Source of the DNA: Berberis thunbergii
Lineage: Eukaryota > Streptophyta > Magnoliopsida > Ranunculales > Berberidaceae
DNA: 64,000 nucleotides
Assembly: GCA_003290165.1 (NCBI GenBank)
Contig: QNQO01010700.1
Span: 1 to 64,000 of the forward strand
Direction of reading: 5' to 3'
The translations under genes and the position numbers were made by a program. Below the pieces are notes generated by a model. That model worked only from the letters and a program-made list of their open reading frames with translations, was not told the DNA's origin and made no database searches. Shown here one piece after another: positions 34,491 to 47,441 of this stretch (the first letter of the stretch is position 1; every line of letters starts with the position of its first letter).

Positions 34491-36180
34491 ATTTTTTTCA
34501 GTCATAGTAAAGAAATAACATTTCTTAGTTTTATTTTTTATTTTTGTTGTTGGAGTGTTAGGTGATCAGCACTCTGATTGTTCCAACATGCTGGACTCAT
34601 ATGCTTCTGATGATAAGAAAAAAAATGTCATCCAGTTTGAAACGGTCTACTTCCGATTTGGAACCAAAGTAAGAATGGAAAAAAAAATGTCACTACAGAG
34701 ACACAATTTGTTTTAATGATAATTTTCACCTTTTCCTAGCCTTTACTATAGGATTCCAGCAAGTTTATCATCTAATGATATGGCTGAGAGTCACCGATAC
34801 AGTAGTATGGTTAATTATTCAACACTTCGGAGCATTAGGATCCTGGTTATTGGTGTGTTTTGCTTGGCAACACCTAAAGAAGACAATAACTGCTTTTACA
34901 GATATTTTGTTGGTATATCAAGTAATCAACTAGGCATCTTTTTGGAATTTTTGTTTGTTCTCTTTGGGATTTTTTATTCTTATTCTTATTTTATTTTCCA
35001 TTTTTATTTTGTCCATTTTAGAACTTTTTCCATGTATGCATAATTGTGCTTTGCAAATGTTCATTAAAGCTCAATAGCTTGAGCTAATATCTAGCCCAAA
35101 GTCTGCCAGGCCTAGAAAACAGGCAAACTCGGATGTATCTTTGCCTGACCTGATTTCTATGCACTAGGTTTTCCCTACTTTCTTTACTTGTTTGTTATGA
35201 TGTTGGGGAATGAAAGCCCAGAAAAGCCATGTCTCAGTATTTTCAACTATGGAAGCTATGCAATCAGGCCTAGCCTAGTTACTTCTTTATTTTAGGTTGG
35301 GCTCAGCTCTCAACTTGTTTTCTTGAGTTCAAATAACAGTCTGGCAAAAGCTATGTATCGTATGCAGTCATAGTAAAGAAATAACATTTCTTAGTTTTTT
35401 TTTTTTTTGTTGGAGTGTTAGGTGATCAACATTCTGATTGTTCGAACCTGTTGGACTCATATGCTTCTGATGAGAAGAAAAAAAATGTCATCCAGTTTGA
35501 AACAGTCTATTTCCGATTTGGAACCAAAATTAGAATGAAAAAAAATGTCACTTTAGAGACACAGTTTGCTTAAATGATTCTTTTCACCTTTCCCTTTACC
35601 ATAAGATTCCAACAAGTTTATCATCTAATGATGAACATATCTTAATTATGATATGGCTGGGAGTCACTTATGCAATGGTTTGGTTAATTATTCAACCCTT
35701 TGGATCATAAGATCCTGGGTATCAGTGTGTTTTACGTTGCGGCACCTAAAGAAGACAATAACTTGATTTTACAGATATTTTGTTGGTATATCAAATAATC
35801 AAATAGGCTTCTTTATGGAATTTTTTGTTTGTTTTCTTTCAGATTTTTTATTTTTATTTTATTTTATTTTCCATTTCTATTTGTTATATTTCAAAACTTT
35901 TTCCATGTATGCATAACTGTGCTTTGCGAATGTTCATTAAAGTGGAATAGCTTGGGCTATTATCTAGCCCAAAGTCTGCCAGGCCTAGAAAACAGGCAAA
36001 CTCAGGCAAACTCGAATCTATCTTTGCCTGACCTAATTTATATGCACTACGTGTTCCCTACTCTTTTTTATCTGTTTGTTATGATGTTGTGGACTGAAAG
36101 CCCGGAAATGCCATGTCTCATTATTTTCAACTAAGGGAGCTATGTAATTAGGGCTAGCCTGGTTACTTCTTTATTTGCTG
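34491..36180 (+). repeat. Direct duplication of about 870 bp with an unidentified exon
   Basis: The block at about 34495-35300 is repeated at about 35367-36170 (shared agtcatagtaaagaaataac, tcatatgcttctgatga, ttcattaaag-tcaatagctt, gtctgccaggcctagaaaac). Each copy holds a possible exon, 34561-34669 and about 35423-35529, reading MLDSYASDDKKKNVIQFETV then YFRFGTK. It begins after gttag and in the first copy ends at gtaaga. Differences between the copies in this stretch are mostly silent. I do not recognise the protein. Confidence 0.6.
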
Positions 36181-36640
36181 AGTTCAAATAACAACTTGGT
36201 CTATACTATATTCATTCCAATGATCAGATTCCTTAGCATAAAATCTGACACCTTGCTGTTGAAGCCTTGGACATTTTAAGCACCCATTGACATCCAAAAC
36301 CATCATCATCATCAAAGCCCATTCCCGAGATTTTCGGGGTCAGCTACATGGATTTTGGTTCACCAAGCAATGCGATCTTCCCACATCCAAAACCATCATA
36401 TTAGTAAAAATAGATAATTTTCTAATTACTATAGACTGCTCTAGTATTACCTTGAAGATCAAATATGAAAGGACATAAGATTTCCCAATTATTACCTTGA
36501 TGATGCAATGAGTGGATATTTGAGCGATTGTAAAGTTAATCATTCTTTATTATTATCATTAATAAAAGGTTTTCAGAGTCCTCAAACCTTGCTCATTTTC
36601 CAAATAAAATAAAATAAATAAAACCAACGGGGAAAACCAA
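36181..36640 (-). mobile_element. Fragments of LINE 3' ends
   Basis: Bases 36295-36360 (catcatcatcatcaaagccc, then gggtcagctacatggat) are the minus-strand form of the tail seen at 62470-62515, the end of an RTE-like LINE. Bases 36555-36625 (aaaggttttcagagtcctca) resemble the other LINE family's 3' end. Both are very short. Confidence 0.45.
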
Positions 36641-36814
36641 AGTTAAGTGGATCCTTCTCCATTAAGAATTTCAATTGCATGTTTGCTGGATGTGTGATAA
36701 TAGTATAGTATGAAATCTCTTATATTTGGGTATAGATGAAGCATAATTGCTAGATTTTCTTTCAGAATGGCCTCTCCAACTGAACTTAGCTTGGATGTTG
36801 GAATGGACATCTTA

Positions 36815-37200
36815 ATTTTTTGTTTTGGCATTCCAGGTCTGCTTATCTGATTCGATATATTGTCTTGTTTTCATTTATCATTTAGACAAGCCTGTCAAAT
36901 TTTGGGTAAAGAATGATACATTTTCTATATTTTTGGTGGTTTCATTGTGTTAATGACTATCTAAAGTATCAAGTATGTATAAAAATTAAAATGTAGGGTA
37001 ATATATGTATTCGGGTATTCTATTTTTTTTTGTTTTGGCATTCCTGGTCTGCTTATATGATTCGATATATTGTCTTGTTTTTAGTTATCATTTAGAGAAG
37101 TCTGTCAAATTTTGGGTAAAGAATGATTCATTTTCTATATTTTTAGTGGTTTCATTGTGTTAATTACTATCTAAAGTATCAGTTATTTATTTAGGCAAAC
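36815..37200. repeat. Direct duplication, unit about 208 bp
   Basis: The sequence tttgttttggcattcc-ggtctgcttat, through to ctaaagtatcag, occurs at 36818-36972 and again at 37029-37183 with few changes. No coding potential is seen. Confidence 0.8.
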
Positions 37201-37988
37201 ATACATACCATATTAACACTCTGCAAGTGATCCTTTAAGAAAAAAATTGCACACACACACACAACAAGTGATCACTAGGAGATGGGTGTAAAATTTTTAG
37301 GTCAATTATATATGCATGGAAATGATATAGCAGAGGGAATACTATTCAAAAGTTATGTAAATTGTGTTATTTGAGTAATACAAATTTTTTATTCTTTGAA
37401 AGATGGTGTTTTGATTCATTTTCTTGGTTGATCTAGTTATAGTTTCTAGGTCACTGTCATGTATGCAAGGAAATGATGTTGTAGCGGGTATCATTCAAAA
37501 GTTTCTAACATATATTCTGAACGTATTATAATTACGATTTCTTTGAAAAGATGGCATTGACTACTACACAACAATTGCTCATTAATAGTATATGACAATA
37601 AATTTTTTCACTTAGTGCTATGAAAAGGCCAAAATTCCTCCAATTTGTACCCCTTCATCACTTTTATGCTGTAGCGTTGTCTGAATTTAATTTTTGTCTT
37701 TGTGTTTAACATTTATGTTGCTAGTTTGTAATGCTTTCAGAACGGATATGAATATCTGTTTAGTATGAAATTGTACTTGTCTTCAAGTACTGCTTATATA
37801 TATGAAACTTTCAATTACCCCATGAAGATTTAAGTAGTTATTTGTTTGAATTTTAGAATTTGTTGGGCTGAGTGCTACAAGAATATATAATGCTGGATAA
37901 AGGTTGGGTGGGTCTTCACAGGTACAAAATTAGTTGTGCGTAGTTAGATATTTATTATAGAATTAAAAATCTCAGAGGTCTTAGAGCA
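37201..37988 (+). other. Upstream of the TNP2 gene, no gene
   Basis: AT-rich DNA with a (ca)n run at 37253-37263. It may contain the promoter or first intron of the TNP2 transcript, but no clear signal is seen. Confidence 0.35.
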
Positions 37989-40900
37989 ATGGATTTTTCT
38001 TGTCTTTCTTATCATAGAGTTGATCCTGAGTACGAGAAAGGAGCATGAAATTTTGTGAAAATAGTTACAAACAACTTGGGAAATTTTAAAATGATCTTAT
38101 GCCCTTGCATAGATTGTTGCAATGTACAACATCAGTGTGGTAGTACTGTTGTTGAACATTTGGTTACAAGGGGAATGGATGCGAAGTACAAACAAAGTAA
38201 AGATTGGTATGAGCATGGGGAGCAAATAATTATTGATGACACCTTTCCTGAAAAAATGTGGAACGACGAGACATATAACTTATATATAGCTGCCCACTTT
38301 TTTGATGAAAAATATATATAGCCTACTTGGTTGGTTAATGAAGACTACATTGAGCATACTAATACATAGATGCTGATGATTTTATAGCAAACCAAATAAT
38401 GCAGAAACCCCTTTGTACCCGAATTGTTCAAATTATAACAAGCTATCAGCCATTGTAGCTTTATATCGACTTAAAACTCAAACTTGATGGTCTAATAAAA
38501 GTTTTAGTGAGCTTCTTAAGACATTGGCAGACATGCTTCCACAGGACAATGTACTTTTGAAGTCGTTTTACTCAGTTAAAAAGTTCCTCAAGTCATTTGA
38601 GATTGGTTCTGAAAAGATTCATACTTGTGAGAATGATTGTTGTCTATTTAGAAAATAGTACAAGGATTTGGACAATTGTCTTAAATGTGGTGCTTCAAGA
38701 TGGAAGAAAAATAAGAAGACCAAAGAGATTATAAAAGGTATTCCAGTTAAAGTTTTGAGGTACTTTCTTAAAAATTCAAAAGGATGTTTAGGTCTGATAA
38801 AATGGCTGCAGATTTAAGGTGGCATTTCAATAATAAAAGCAAAGATGGAAAAATGCGTCACCCTGTTGATTCCGTAACATGGTAATTTGTTAATGATAAA
38901 TGAGAATCATTTGTAGCTGATCCACGCAATCTCAGACTTGGTCTTTCCATTTGCCTCTTGCGTTGTGCATGAAGAAAGATAATATCATGTTAACGCTACT
39001 GATTTCGGATCCAAAGCAATCTGAAAATGACATAAACGTCTACTTACAACCACTTATAAGAAAACTTGCAACATTTGTGGCACAATGGAGTGGAGGCCTA
39101 TGGTGCGTTTGGTGGAAATATTTTTAATTTCAAAGCAATTTTGCTAAGGACCATAAGTGATTTTCAAGCGTATGGAAACCTCACTGGATGTTGTACAAAA
39201 GGTAAAAAGGCATGTCCTATTTGTGGCAAAAATACGCATTACAGATGGTTAATGCATAGTAAGAAATTTGCATACATGGGTCATAGGAAATTTCTGTCAC
39301 CTACACATGAATATCGAGGAAAGAATGTTTGGTTTGATAACAATGTAAAACATGGAAGGAAGCCTAGAATCTTGGCTGGTCGGAATATTTCTATGGCTCT
39401 TAAGAATTTTCCAAATGATTTTGGAAAATGTCATAACAAAAAAGAAAAAGAAATGATAATGCTAATGATGTTGATGCTGATGATAATGGTGATGACGATG
39501 TTGATGCCAATGACGATGATGATGATCAAGGTGGAAGAAAAAGGTCAATCTTTTTAGATTTCCCATATTGAGAGGTTAGTTTTATGTTATTAATCGCTTT
39601 GTTTTTTTATATTTAGTAATGGTCTAAAAAATAAGTATTAATGGTTACGTTCATGTTTTTGTAGGAATTTCCATTACGTCATAATTTAGATGTAATGCAT
39701 GTCGAAAAAAATGTTTGTGAAAACATTATAGGCACAATGTTGCACTGTAGAAAGTCAAAAGATGGGGTTAATGCTCGTAACGACTCACATGATATGCAAA
39801 TGCGGAAGGACCTGCATCTACAACCTCATGGAAGCAGTACATACCTTCCACCTACTCCATGAGCATTTTCAAGGTCTGAAAAGAAGAAATTTTGCAAGAG
39901 ATTATATGACTTCAAGGGAGATGATGGCTATTGTTCAAACATGGGGAGGTGTGTATCTTGTGAGGAATGCAAGGTCATTAGCGTAAAGTCCCATGATTAT
40001 CATGTTCTAATGCAACAGTTGTTGTTGGTTGCTTTACGAGGATTACTTCCAAAATGGCCTAGAAATGCAGTACTTCAGTTATGTGCATTCTTCAATAGGT
40101 TGTGTCAGTGTGTTATAGATAGAGAGAAATTAGAAATATTGGAGGAAGACGTCATTGAAACTGTGTGCATGCTTGAAAGGTTTTTTCATCTTATTTTTTT
40201 GATATTATGGTACACTTAACGGTTCATCTAGGAAGAGAAGCTAGATTATGTGGACCTATTCATTTTCGTTGGATGTATCCCTTTGAGAGGTAAGGAATCA
40301 TTACTCTTTTTTTTTAGTCTGAATAGTTCTGTTTGAAGCATAATATGTTGAATAACTTATAAGTTATTTATGCACAGATATATGAAAACACTAAAAGATT
40401 ACGTTAGGGACCCTGCATGGCCAGAGAGGTGTATCGCTGAATCATATCTTGCAGAAGAGTGCATAAGTTTTTGTAGCGAATTTTTGAAAAAAACAATATA
40501 AGTGGAGGAAAAAGAAGTTCGCAATAATGATTTTGCGAATGAAGTTATTCTAGAAGGCCGTCCAATATCTAGAGCCACACCGATCACACTAAGCGATAGA
40601 GAAAAAAAACTTTCACATCAAGTTGTGTTGATGAATACAGCGGTGGTGGATCCATATTTAGAGTAAGTAAAATGAAATTCACAGATGTTAGATCTCTATC
40701 GTTACACCATAACCATTTTATTTATTCAGTTTTCTCTCCTACTAGCATGCACTTGGAGGTTTTACAAGAATCAAACAAACATCTTACACATGATGCAACC
40801 TTACTTTGGAATAAACATACTGAAAAATTTGCAGAATGAATAAAAATAAGGTTCGATTAAATTTTCCAGGTTTTTATTACCTTTGTTTGTGTTTAATTTA

Positions 40901-41549
40901 ATAACTACTTACTTTGTATCTCTTCATTTAATTTGTGCACTTTAGCAGATTCCTATTGATTCAAAAGTTGGCTTGGACACATTGAAATGGATTGCATATG
41001 GTCCACGGAATAGTGCATTGCTTTTTCTTTGTATATTATCAATGGGCAGCGTTTTCACACAAAAGATGTCGACCGGGATACCCAAAACAGTGGGATTATT
41101 TACGAGGCAACCAACATGTGTAGGGCAAGCTCAAAAGATACTGCACAAGTGCTTGATTGGGTTACTTACTATGGAATATTGACGGATATAATATTACTAG
41201 ACTATCATGTATTCTATGTTCTGGTCTTTAGGTGTCATTGGGCAAACAAAGGTAATGGTGTTAAAGTCGAAGATGGATTTACCCTCGTGAACCTCCATCA
41301 AAGTCAAGTATCATTTGCAAACATCCATATATTTTAGTATCTCAAGCAAAACAAGTATTTTATTCAAGAGAAGATGATTCCTCTAATTGGTATGTTGTAA
41401 TGAAGGCACCACCAAGAGGTTTCCAGGAGTTAGAGGCCGGTGAAGAAAGTGCAAAAACTTCAATACCACTAGAAGTTGATATGGACATTGAGGAGTCTAG
41501 TGGTGAAGTTAGATATGTGAGGGAGAATTGTGAGGGCATATTTGTGTAA
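37989..41549 (+). pseudogene. CACTA TNP2 transposase, decayed
   Basis: TNP2-type transposase cuts and rejoins CACTA ends. The ATG at 37989 opens MDFSCLSYHRVDPEYEKGA, followed by an in-frame TGA, then KMILCPCIDCCNVQHQCGST and VEHLVTRGMDAKY (the N-terminal zinc-binding domain). Then come YNKLSAIVALYRLKTQ, a gap with stops (38480-39060), LQHLWHNGVEAYGAFGGN, GCCTKGKKACPICGKNTHYR and YMGHRKFLSPTHEYRG (core). The DUF4218-like part is at 39668-40520 (LDVMHVEKNVCENIIGTMLH, VHLGREARLCGPIHFRWMYP) and the DUF4216-like part at 40940-41549 (AYGPRNSAL, SSNWYVVMKAPPRG). Introns at about 39560-39664 and 40290-40378 are plausible. At least eight stops make it non-functional. Confidence 0.88.
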
Positions 41550-41743
41550 TATATGAGTTTAACCTTCATCTTTATATAGCTTGTGTTTTGGCTGCTTTAT
41601 CAAAAGTGTCTTTGTTTTTATATATTAGTTACACATATTTCATATGTTGTTTCTTTTTTTCATTTTCATTATATGATTATGGTTATTAATGCATTACATA
41701 TACTGAAATGATCAATTTTTTTTTCTTAAACAGGTGAACAACA

Positions 41744-43316
41744 ATGGTTGCTGAAGCCAAGAAGAACGACATATCTCACAAAAGGAAACATGTTTTGATA
41801 CTGACAAAAACATCCAAGGTCTCTGAAGGAACGGATAAAAATGTATCAGAATGTCCAGAAGCATGTCCAGAGACTTTGATCCAACAACATGAGAGTCGTG
41901 AACCTAATCTCCAACATATACAACCATCGGCGACTAAAGAAGTGGTCGAAAAAGATGCACCAGCAGCACAAGAGTCTGTTGCAGACTCGATAGGAGTTAA
42001 GAAAGCTAGGGGTCCAACCAAAATGAGAGATATTGCTGTAGAGGCTACAAGTCGAGTTCATGTTGAATTTACTGATAAAGGTGAACCATGTGGAGATGGG
42101 TCAAATAGTTTGTCTTCTTTTTTAGGCCCACTTGTACAAGAGCACATACCTGTAATGTTATGCGATTGGAGGAAGCTTTGTAATGACATAAAAGTAATCT
42201 TGTGGAGATCAATTCATGTATTATTAATTCTTACAATTTTATGACATGTACATTTCAGTTTACAGAAGTTGTGATAGAACTCTTACAGTAAAATTACCAG
42301 TATTGAGTTACTGATAATTTTATATAAACTCCAAGCAAGATTCGACTTGGATACAGAATGGCAAAAAACTATCGTATTTAAATCGATGGGATGTATATGG
42401 AGGGCCTCGAAATCATGGTTAGTCAGCCAAATACAAGAAGCAACCAATGAGGAAGAAAGACTTGAGCTTCAGCCTAAAAACATTCAAAGTAGAACAGAGT
42501 GGATAAAGTTCGTCAAGACAAAAACTAGTACAACATTTAAGGTATGTTTTAAAACTAGTTGTAATATTATAATATATGGTGAAACATTATAATTCAGTTA
42601 AAATCATGCTAAAGTAATACAATTTCAGGCTGTAAGTGATAAGTATAAAGCAATCAGGGTTAAGCAAATCCCACACACATGCAGCTGAAAAGGATTGACT
42701 CGATTAGCAGAAGATATGGTGATACATATTTCATATTCATATGCATTCTTATGTTGTTGTCAAAATAGTTTTGTAGGTCCAATTACTAATTTTTCAGAAC
42801 CTGATATCAATTTCTTTTTCTTACAGAAAAAGAATAGTACCGACCATCGTCTATTTCTAGGGTTGAAGTATGGATTAAGTCGCACACCAGAAAAGATGGT
42901 AAACCAGTAAATACAGGATTTTTTGAAACCATTGCGAGTAAAATGTTATTTGTAATGTAGAATTATGTGTAATTTTGTATAGTTTCTGAAACCATATAGT
43001 AAGCTATTATATGTAATGAATTATATAGGAGAAGCTATTCGAAGCTGAAAGTGATTCACCATCTAACTCGACAACAAATGTGACCAAAGATGCTCTTTCC
43101 AAAGTCTTAGGAAATGAAAAACCTGGACGACTAAGAGGAATGGGAAGAGGAATGACCATCAGCAAATTGGCATTCCTTCAAACTAAAGACAAACATGTGG
43201 CCAAGATGCAAGAGCAACAAACTATCATGAACGACAAGATCCAACATTTGGAGAAATTGGTGAACACATTATTGAAAAACAAGGCCAGTTTGATATATGT
43301 TGTGATCAGTGAATAA
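41744..43316 (+). pseudogene. CACTA second gene, Transposase_24-like part
   Basis: This is the second conserved gene of plant CACTA elements (Ptta/En/Spm family protein), thought to act with TNP2. The exon from 41744 has a low-complexity N-terminus, then KARGPTKMRDIAVEATSRVH, VEFTDKGEPCGDGSNSLSSF and LGPLVQEHIPVMLCDWRKL. The next exon, about 42330-42541, has GCIWRASKSWLVSQIQEATN and ERLELQPKNIQSRTEWIKFV. Later exons at about 42630-42690, 42829-42893 and 43030-43290 carry GRLRGMGRGMTISKLAFLQT and a predicted coiled coil. Frames are mostly open, so it has decayed less than TNP2. The gene continues into the repeat domain that follows. Confidence 0.82.
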
Positions 43317-44640
43317 GTAAAATTCTAGCTTAGTCATTGAATTTTTTTTATTAACTATTTGCTGTGTTATTAGATTGAGCAAATTGGAGAAGAGGACAAA
43401 ACATCTGCAGTGGTACGAAAATTTGTTTCAATATTGTGACATTAATCTTCAATTTAAACTTGCTTCAATTGTAATGTTTGTATTGATTAATTGCAGAGTG
43501 TCAACACCAAGTTACTAGAGAAATGCCAGTTGTTAGATTGGAGTGGAACAAATGAAATCGTTGTTGAAGGACATTTGATATCAAGGGATCCTAATGCTCT
43601 TGTCAATAAAATTCCTATGGGTCATAATGCAATCAAAGTCTGTGTTGATATCCCAACTAAACCAACTGCTTTCCTATTGAGGCCTACATTTAGTATGACT
43701 TGTATAGAACAAGTTCTAGGTAAATCGATAGCATGGCCTGCCGGAAGAGATATTTTGCAACTTGATCAAGATTTTGTTCAACAAGATAATATTGACACGC
43801 CTTTGGTAAGATAATTATTGATTGCTTTGGTATTTATATCATGTATTTGTGTACCTTAAGTAGTTGTATTCTTGTGTATATGATTCCTATTTTTTATGCA
43901 TTATTTCTTGATAGAGCAAGTACAACAATTCAACAAACAAATGCACATTGTTTGATTGGAGTGGAAAAGATGAAATAGTGGCGGAAGGACGTTGACATTC
44001 GAGTGATCCAAAAGCGTTGATCAATGATATTCCTCTTGGAGTTAATGCCATGATTGTTTGGGTAGATATTTCAAAAAATCATGAAGCATTTTTATGGAGG
44101 CCTACATCTAATATGACATGCATTGAAGATGCCGTTGGTTCTACTATAGCATGGCTGGCTAACAAAGTTGTTTTGGAAAAAGTACCTGAAAATCAGGAAG
44201 TCAAAAATGCATCATATCATTTGGTAAGTTAAATGTGATTAGCATACACTAATGCATAATCAAAGTAACTATATATATCTTCAGGAATCAATTAGTAAAG
44301 TGATTCCTCAGTTTAATGTATATTTTATTGTTTGACTTGTTGTTAGAGTGTGAACAACGGCTCAAAGAAAAACTGCAAGTTGTTGGATGTCAGTGGTTCG
44401 GGACAAGTAGTTGCTGAAGGACGTTGGTCTTCAAGTGATCCAAATCAGGTTGTTCATCACATTCCATTGGGTCCTAATGCTATTAGAGTTTGGGTAGATA
44501 GTCCAAAAGTTCCTATTGCATATCTTTGGAGGCCTACATCTGAGCTGCAATTTATTGAAGATGCCATTGGACTACAGTAGCATGGCCAGCAGACAAAGTT
44601 GTTATGATTTAGAGCTTCGGTAAGCATTGATCGAGACTTG
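43317..44640 (+). pseudogene. C-terminal triple-repeat domain of the CACTA second gene (DUF8039-like)
   Basis: Three exons encode copies of the same domain of about 85 residues: 43498-43806 (LLDWSGTNEIVVEGHLISRD), 43916-44225 (LFDWSGKDEIVAEGR, stop, HSSDP) and 44347-44580 (LLDVSGSGQVVAEGRWSSSD). Shared landmarks are the D-x-S-G start, the IP-x-G-x-NA-I/M box, the W/C-VD box, L-x-RPT and IE-x-A/V-x-G. Introns between them are 90-120 bp with gtaag and ag borders and a similar position, so the exon and intron were duplicated together. The second copy has a TGA in place of Trp and the third ends by frameshift. Confidence 0.78.
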
Positions 44641-45269
44641 TAATATATATTTGAATGCTTGAATCAATATCTCTCTTTGTCTTGAATTCCTGAATATATG
44701 CTTGAACTACTACCAATTTTGTAGATCCACTTGTATTCATGGATATGTACATATGTTATAGGAATATTAATGTTGTAATGGTACTGTGTAATGTTGTTCC
44801 GTTGTTGTTAATATTGCACATGTAATGTTGTTGCGTAATGTTGTAATGCTGTTGTTGCGTAATGCTGTAGAATACTGTTAAATGTCAGTTTATGAATTGC
44901 ATAATAAGATGTTTCACTTGTTCAAATGTCAATTGATTTTGCATTTTAGGGAGTTGTATTCATCTAAATAGGCTTTTAGGGAGTTTTGAAAGATAAATAT
45001 GAGGAGATTGGATGGAATAATATGAGGAGATTTTTCCAAAATGTTTAGCGTGTTTTATTAAGCGCTTAACTTCAAAGGATGATGAGAGAGACAAATTGGA
45101 AAAGGAAATCATGATACCATCTGAAGATTGTAGACTGAAAAATCAGCAGTTCGAATCACAAATCCACTTTTCCTATTGAGATTTTTTACCTTTTAAATGC
45201 ATTTGGTCATTTTGCCACTGATTAGTCCCTGTTATTCAAGTACTTACAATTGGGTATGCTTGCATGGAT
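44641..45269 (+). other. Downstream of the CACTA second gene, no gene
   Basis: Bases 44760-44880 hold short repeats of ttgtaatg-ttgttgcgtaatg, typical of plant 3' UTR/terminator DNA. No coding piece is seen until the KH fragment. Confidence 0.4.
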
Positions 45270-45640
45270 ACCATGTCTGTGCCATTGGAGAGAAATACCT
45301 CCAGCATCAATCAGGAGCAAGAATCCAAATAACTAAGGATATCCCTGCTGATCTCTTATCTCAAACAAGAGATGTGACATTGTCGGGTACTCCAGGAGCA
45401 AGTTAGAAGAGCAGAGCAACTCATCAACGATGTCATTGCAGAGGTTCATTTTCTTGTAATTTTGTCATCTAAAATTGTCAATGTATTCTACTATCCAAAC
45501 TACTAAGACTCCATTTACGTGATTTCTTTGATGATTGAACAGACGGATGCGGGGGGTTTGCTCCTATTACAAGGCATGGATCAAGTTCACTGCCACATGG
45601 AGTTGAACAATGTACGATGAGGATTCCTAATGACAAGGTA
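45270..45640 (+). pseudogene. Captured KH-domain RNA-binding protein fragment (FUBP-like)
   Basis: Bases 45289-45405 read GEKYLQHQSGARIQITKDIP and ADLLSQTRDVTLSGTPGA, then after a frameshift VRRAEQLINDVIAE (to about 45442). This is a KH domain as in plant far-upstream-element-binding-like proteins. After a 98-bp intron, 45541-45637 reads TDAGG, frameshift, GSSSLPHGVEQCTMRIPNDK, the linker to the next KH domain. Two frameshifts show decay. KH proteins bind single-stranded nucleic acid. Confidence 0.78.
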
Positions 45641-46640
45641 GCCACCTATAAAGTTAATTATGGTAGTTCTTACATGCCAAGAGATTGCAGTGATATTCCT
45701 AGTTTGAACTATTTAGGCATTAGCAGTTTGAGTTTTCTTGCTCATGTGCTGTTCAATTCCACAGATAATAGATCTGTTACTTTGAATGTTGTGACCTACA
45801 AGATTTTTAGGTCCAAGTGTTTTCATAAAACCTGACATTTAAAATGTTGCTTGAAAAATTATCTTATTTATGGCATAAGAATAAACAGTTTGAGTAGATC
45901 TATTTGGTGGAGTCATTATCATACTAGTTTTTAGTTTTTTACATACTGCCTGCTCGTCGCTGCATGTTATTGAGTTATTAAAAACCCAACCCAAGCTGTT
46001 TGGATAGTTATTCGGTTTCTTTAGGTTTGTTCAGTTACTATTTATTTATTATCATTGTTATTGTTTTACTTTAGGTTCTTTGGTTGGTGCTTGTAGCAGA
46101 GTATACATGGCAAATTTGTGAAGGTTAGAGCTTCATCTACCCTTTGTTCTAGGTTTCATTTCCTCACATTCTTTACTTAGTTTTTCAATGCCTATTGAGT
46201 GGCAAATTTAGCAAAGTTGACTGGGCCACTAATGGAGTCAGGATTAAGACTTGGCAGGTGAGTTTTAGTTAGTTCAGATGTTGCAAATCATCTGTGACAG
46301 ACATCTTCAGAGAAAATGATACATAAACTAACATCAACAAATGTGTATTTTCTTTTTTCATTCTGTTTGCTCTCTTGTTGATTTTATTTCCTATCTCTTT
46401 ACTTGGGGTTGGAGATAACCCAGAGGAAACTGCAGAAACTAGCCGTCTATTGATGCTGCCAGACTCCGCTTTACAATTGCAACTAGGAAATACCCTACAT
46501 TGCTCGGAAACAAATAGTCAAGATCATGAAGGTTGGTGCCCCGAAATGTCTACTGTCATAATTTTTTATAGATGTCTTCCTCGTTTTGATAATTATTGAC
46601 TTGTATCACTAAGGATCCAAAACAACATTGAGAGTTGATG
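45641..46640 (+). other. CACTA 2 interior, no exon recognised
   Basis: T-rich DNA. An open piece at 46390-46540 (GDNPEETAETSRLLMLPDSA and onward) has coding-like composition but no family I recognise. It could be another captured exon. Confidence 0.3.
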
Positions 46641-47441
46641 GTGGCGTTGGAAGTGAGGTGGGAATAATGAGGACGGTGGTGATGATAACAACATTGGGTT
46701 CTTGTAAGAATGATTGAATTGGACTGCAGATGATGTGAAGACAGTTCTAGCAGCTCTGGCTGTGCCCTTTACTTTTCAGACATTTGTCGCTGAATCGAGG
46801 TTTATTCCGTCCTTGTCCATGTATCCTACATTGGATGTGGGAGATCAAATTGCTGGAAAAGGTGTCTTTCTTCTTTCATTTACATAGCTTGGCTTGTTAA
46901 TTATGAGCTTGCTAGTTATAGGATGGTTTGGGTTGTTGAATTTGTGTGATATAGAGCTTTAATTGTGCTCATATTTTAATGTGCATAAAAGATTACTAGG
47001 GATCAACAATGTAATTGGGGTTTATTAAAAAAATTTAGAAGCAGAAACAGTAAATAAATATAGTTCGTGAATTCATTCATTTACTAGATATTCATGTGAC
47101 TTTTTTAGTCTGACTTTTCTTAATGAAATCTATTGCAATTGATATTAGTACAATTTATACATGTTTGGGCTTTTGAAATAACTGATACATAGTTTTCATT
47201 TTCATAAGTTGCAGTATTTTAATCTCAATATTTCTAGGTCTCTTACCATTTCAGAAAGCCGTGTGCAAATGATGTAATCATTTTCAAAGCCCCACAAGTC
47301 TTGCAGGTATGTTTAATTCATTGAAAATGTTTTAGTGTACATGCTTAAGCTTCCGTATCTTGTGCTTTTCAGGATGTTGGATACGCTGATGGGGATGTTG
47401 TTATTAAAAGAATAGTCGCTAAAGAAGGTGATGTTGTTGAG
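46641..47441 (+). pseudogene. Captured thylakoidal processing peptidase fragment (type I signal peptidase)
   Basis: Exons are about 46700-46861 ([20 protein letters not shown], then [20 protein letters not shown]), 47238-47306 (VSYHFRKPCANDVIIFKAPQ) and 47373-47441 (GYADGDVVIKRIVAKEGDVV). They join in frame. SMYPT carries the catalytic Ser and the KRIVA region carries the catalytic Lys of type I signal peptidases. The wording is that of plant thylakoidal processing peptidases, which remove lumen-targeting peptides. Upstream, two stops interrupt the glycine/asparagine-rich linker at about 46705. The C-terminal half is missing. Confidence 0.85.
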
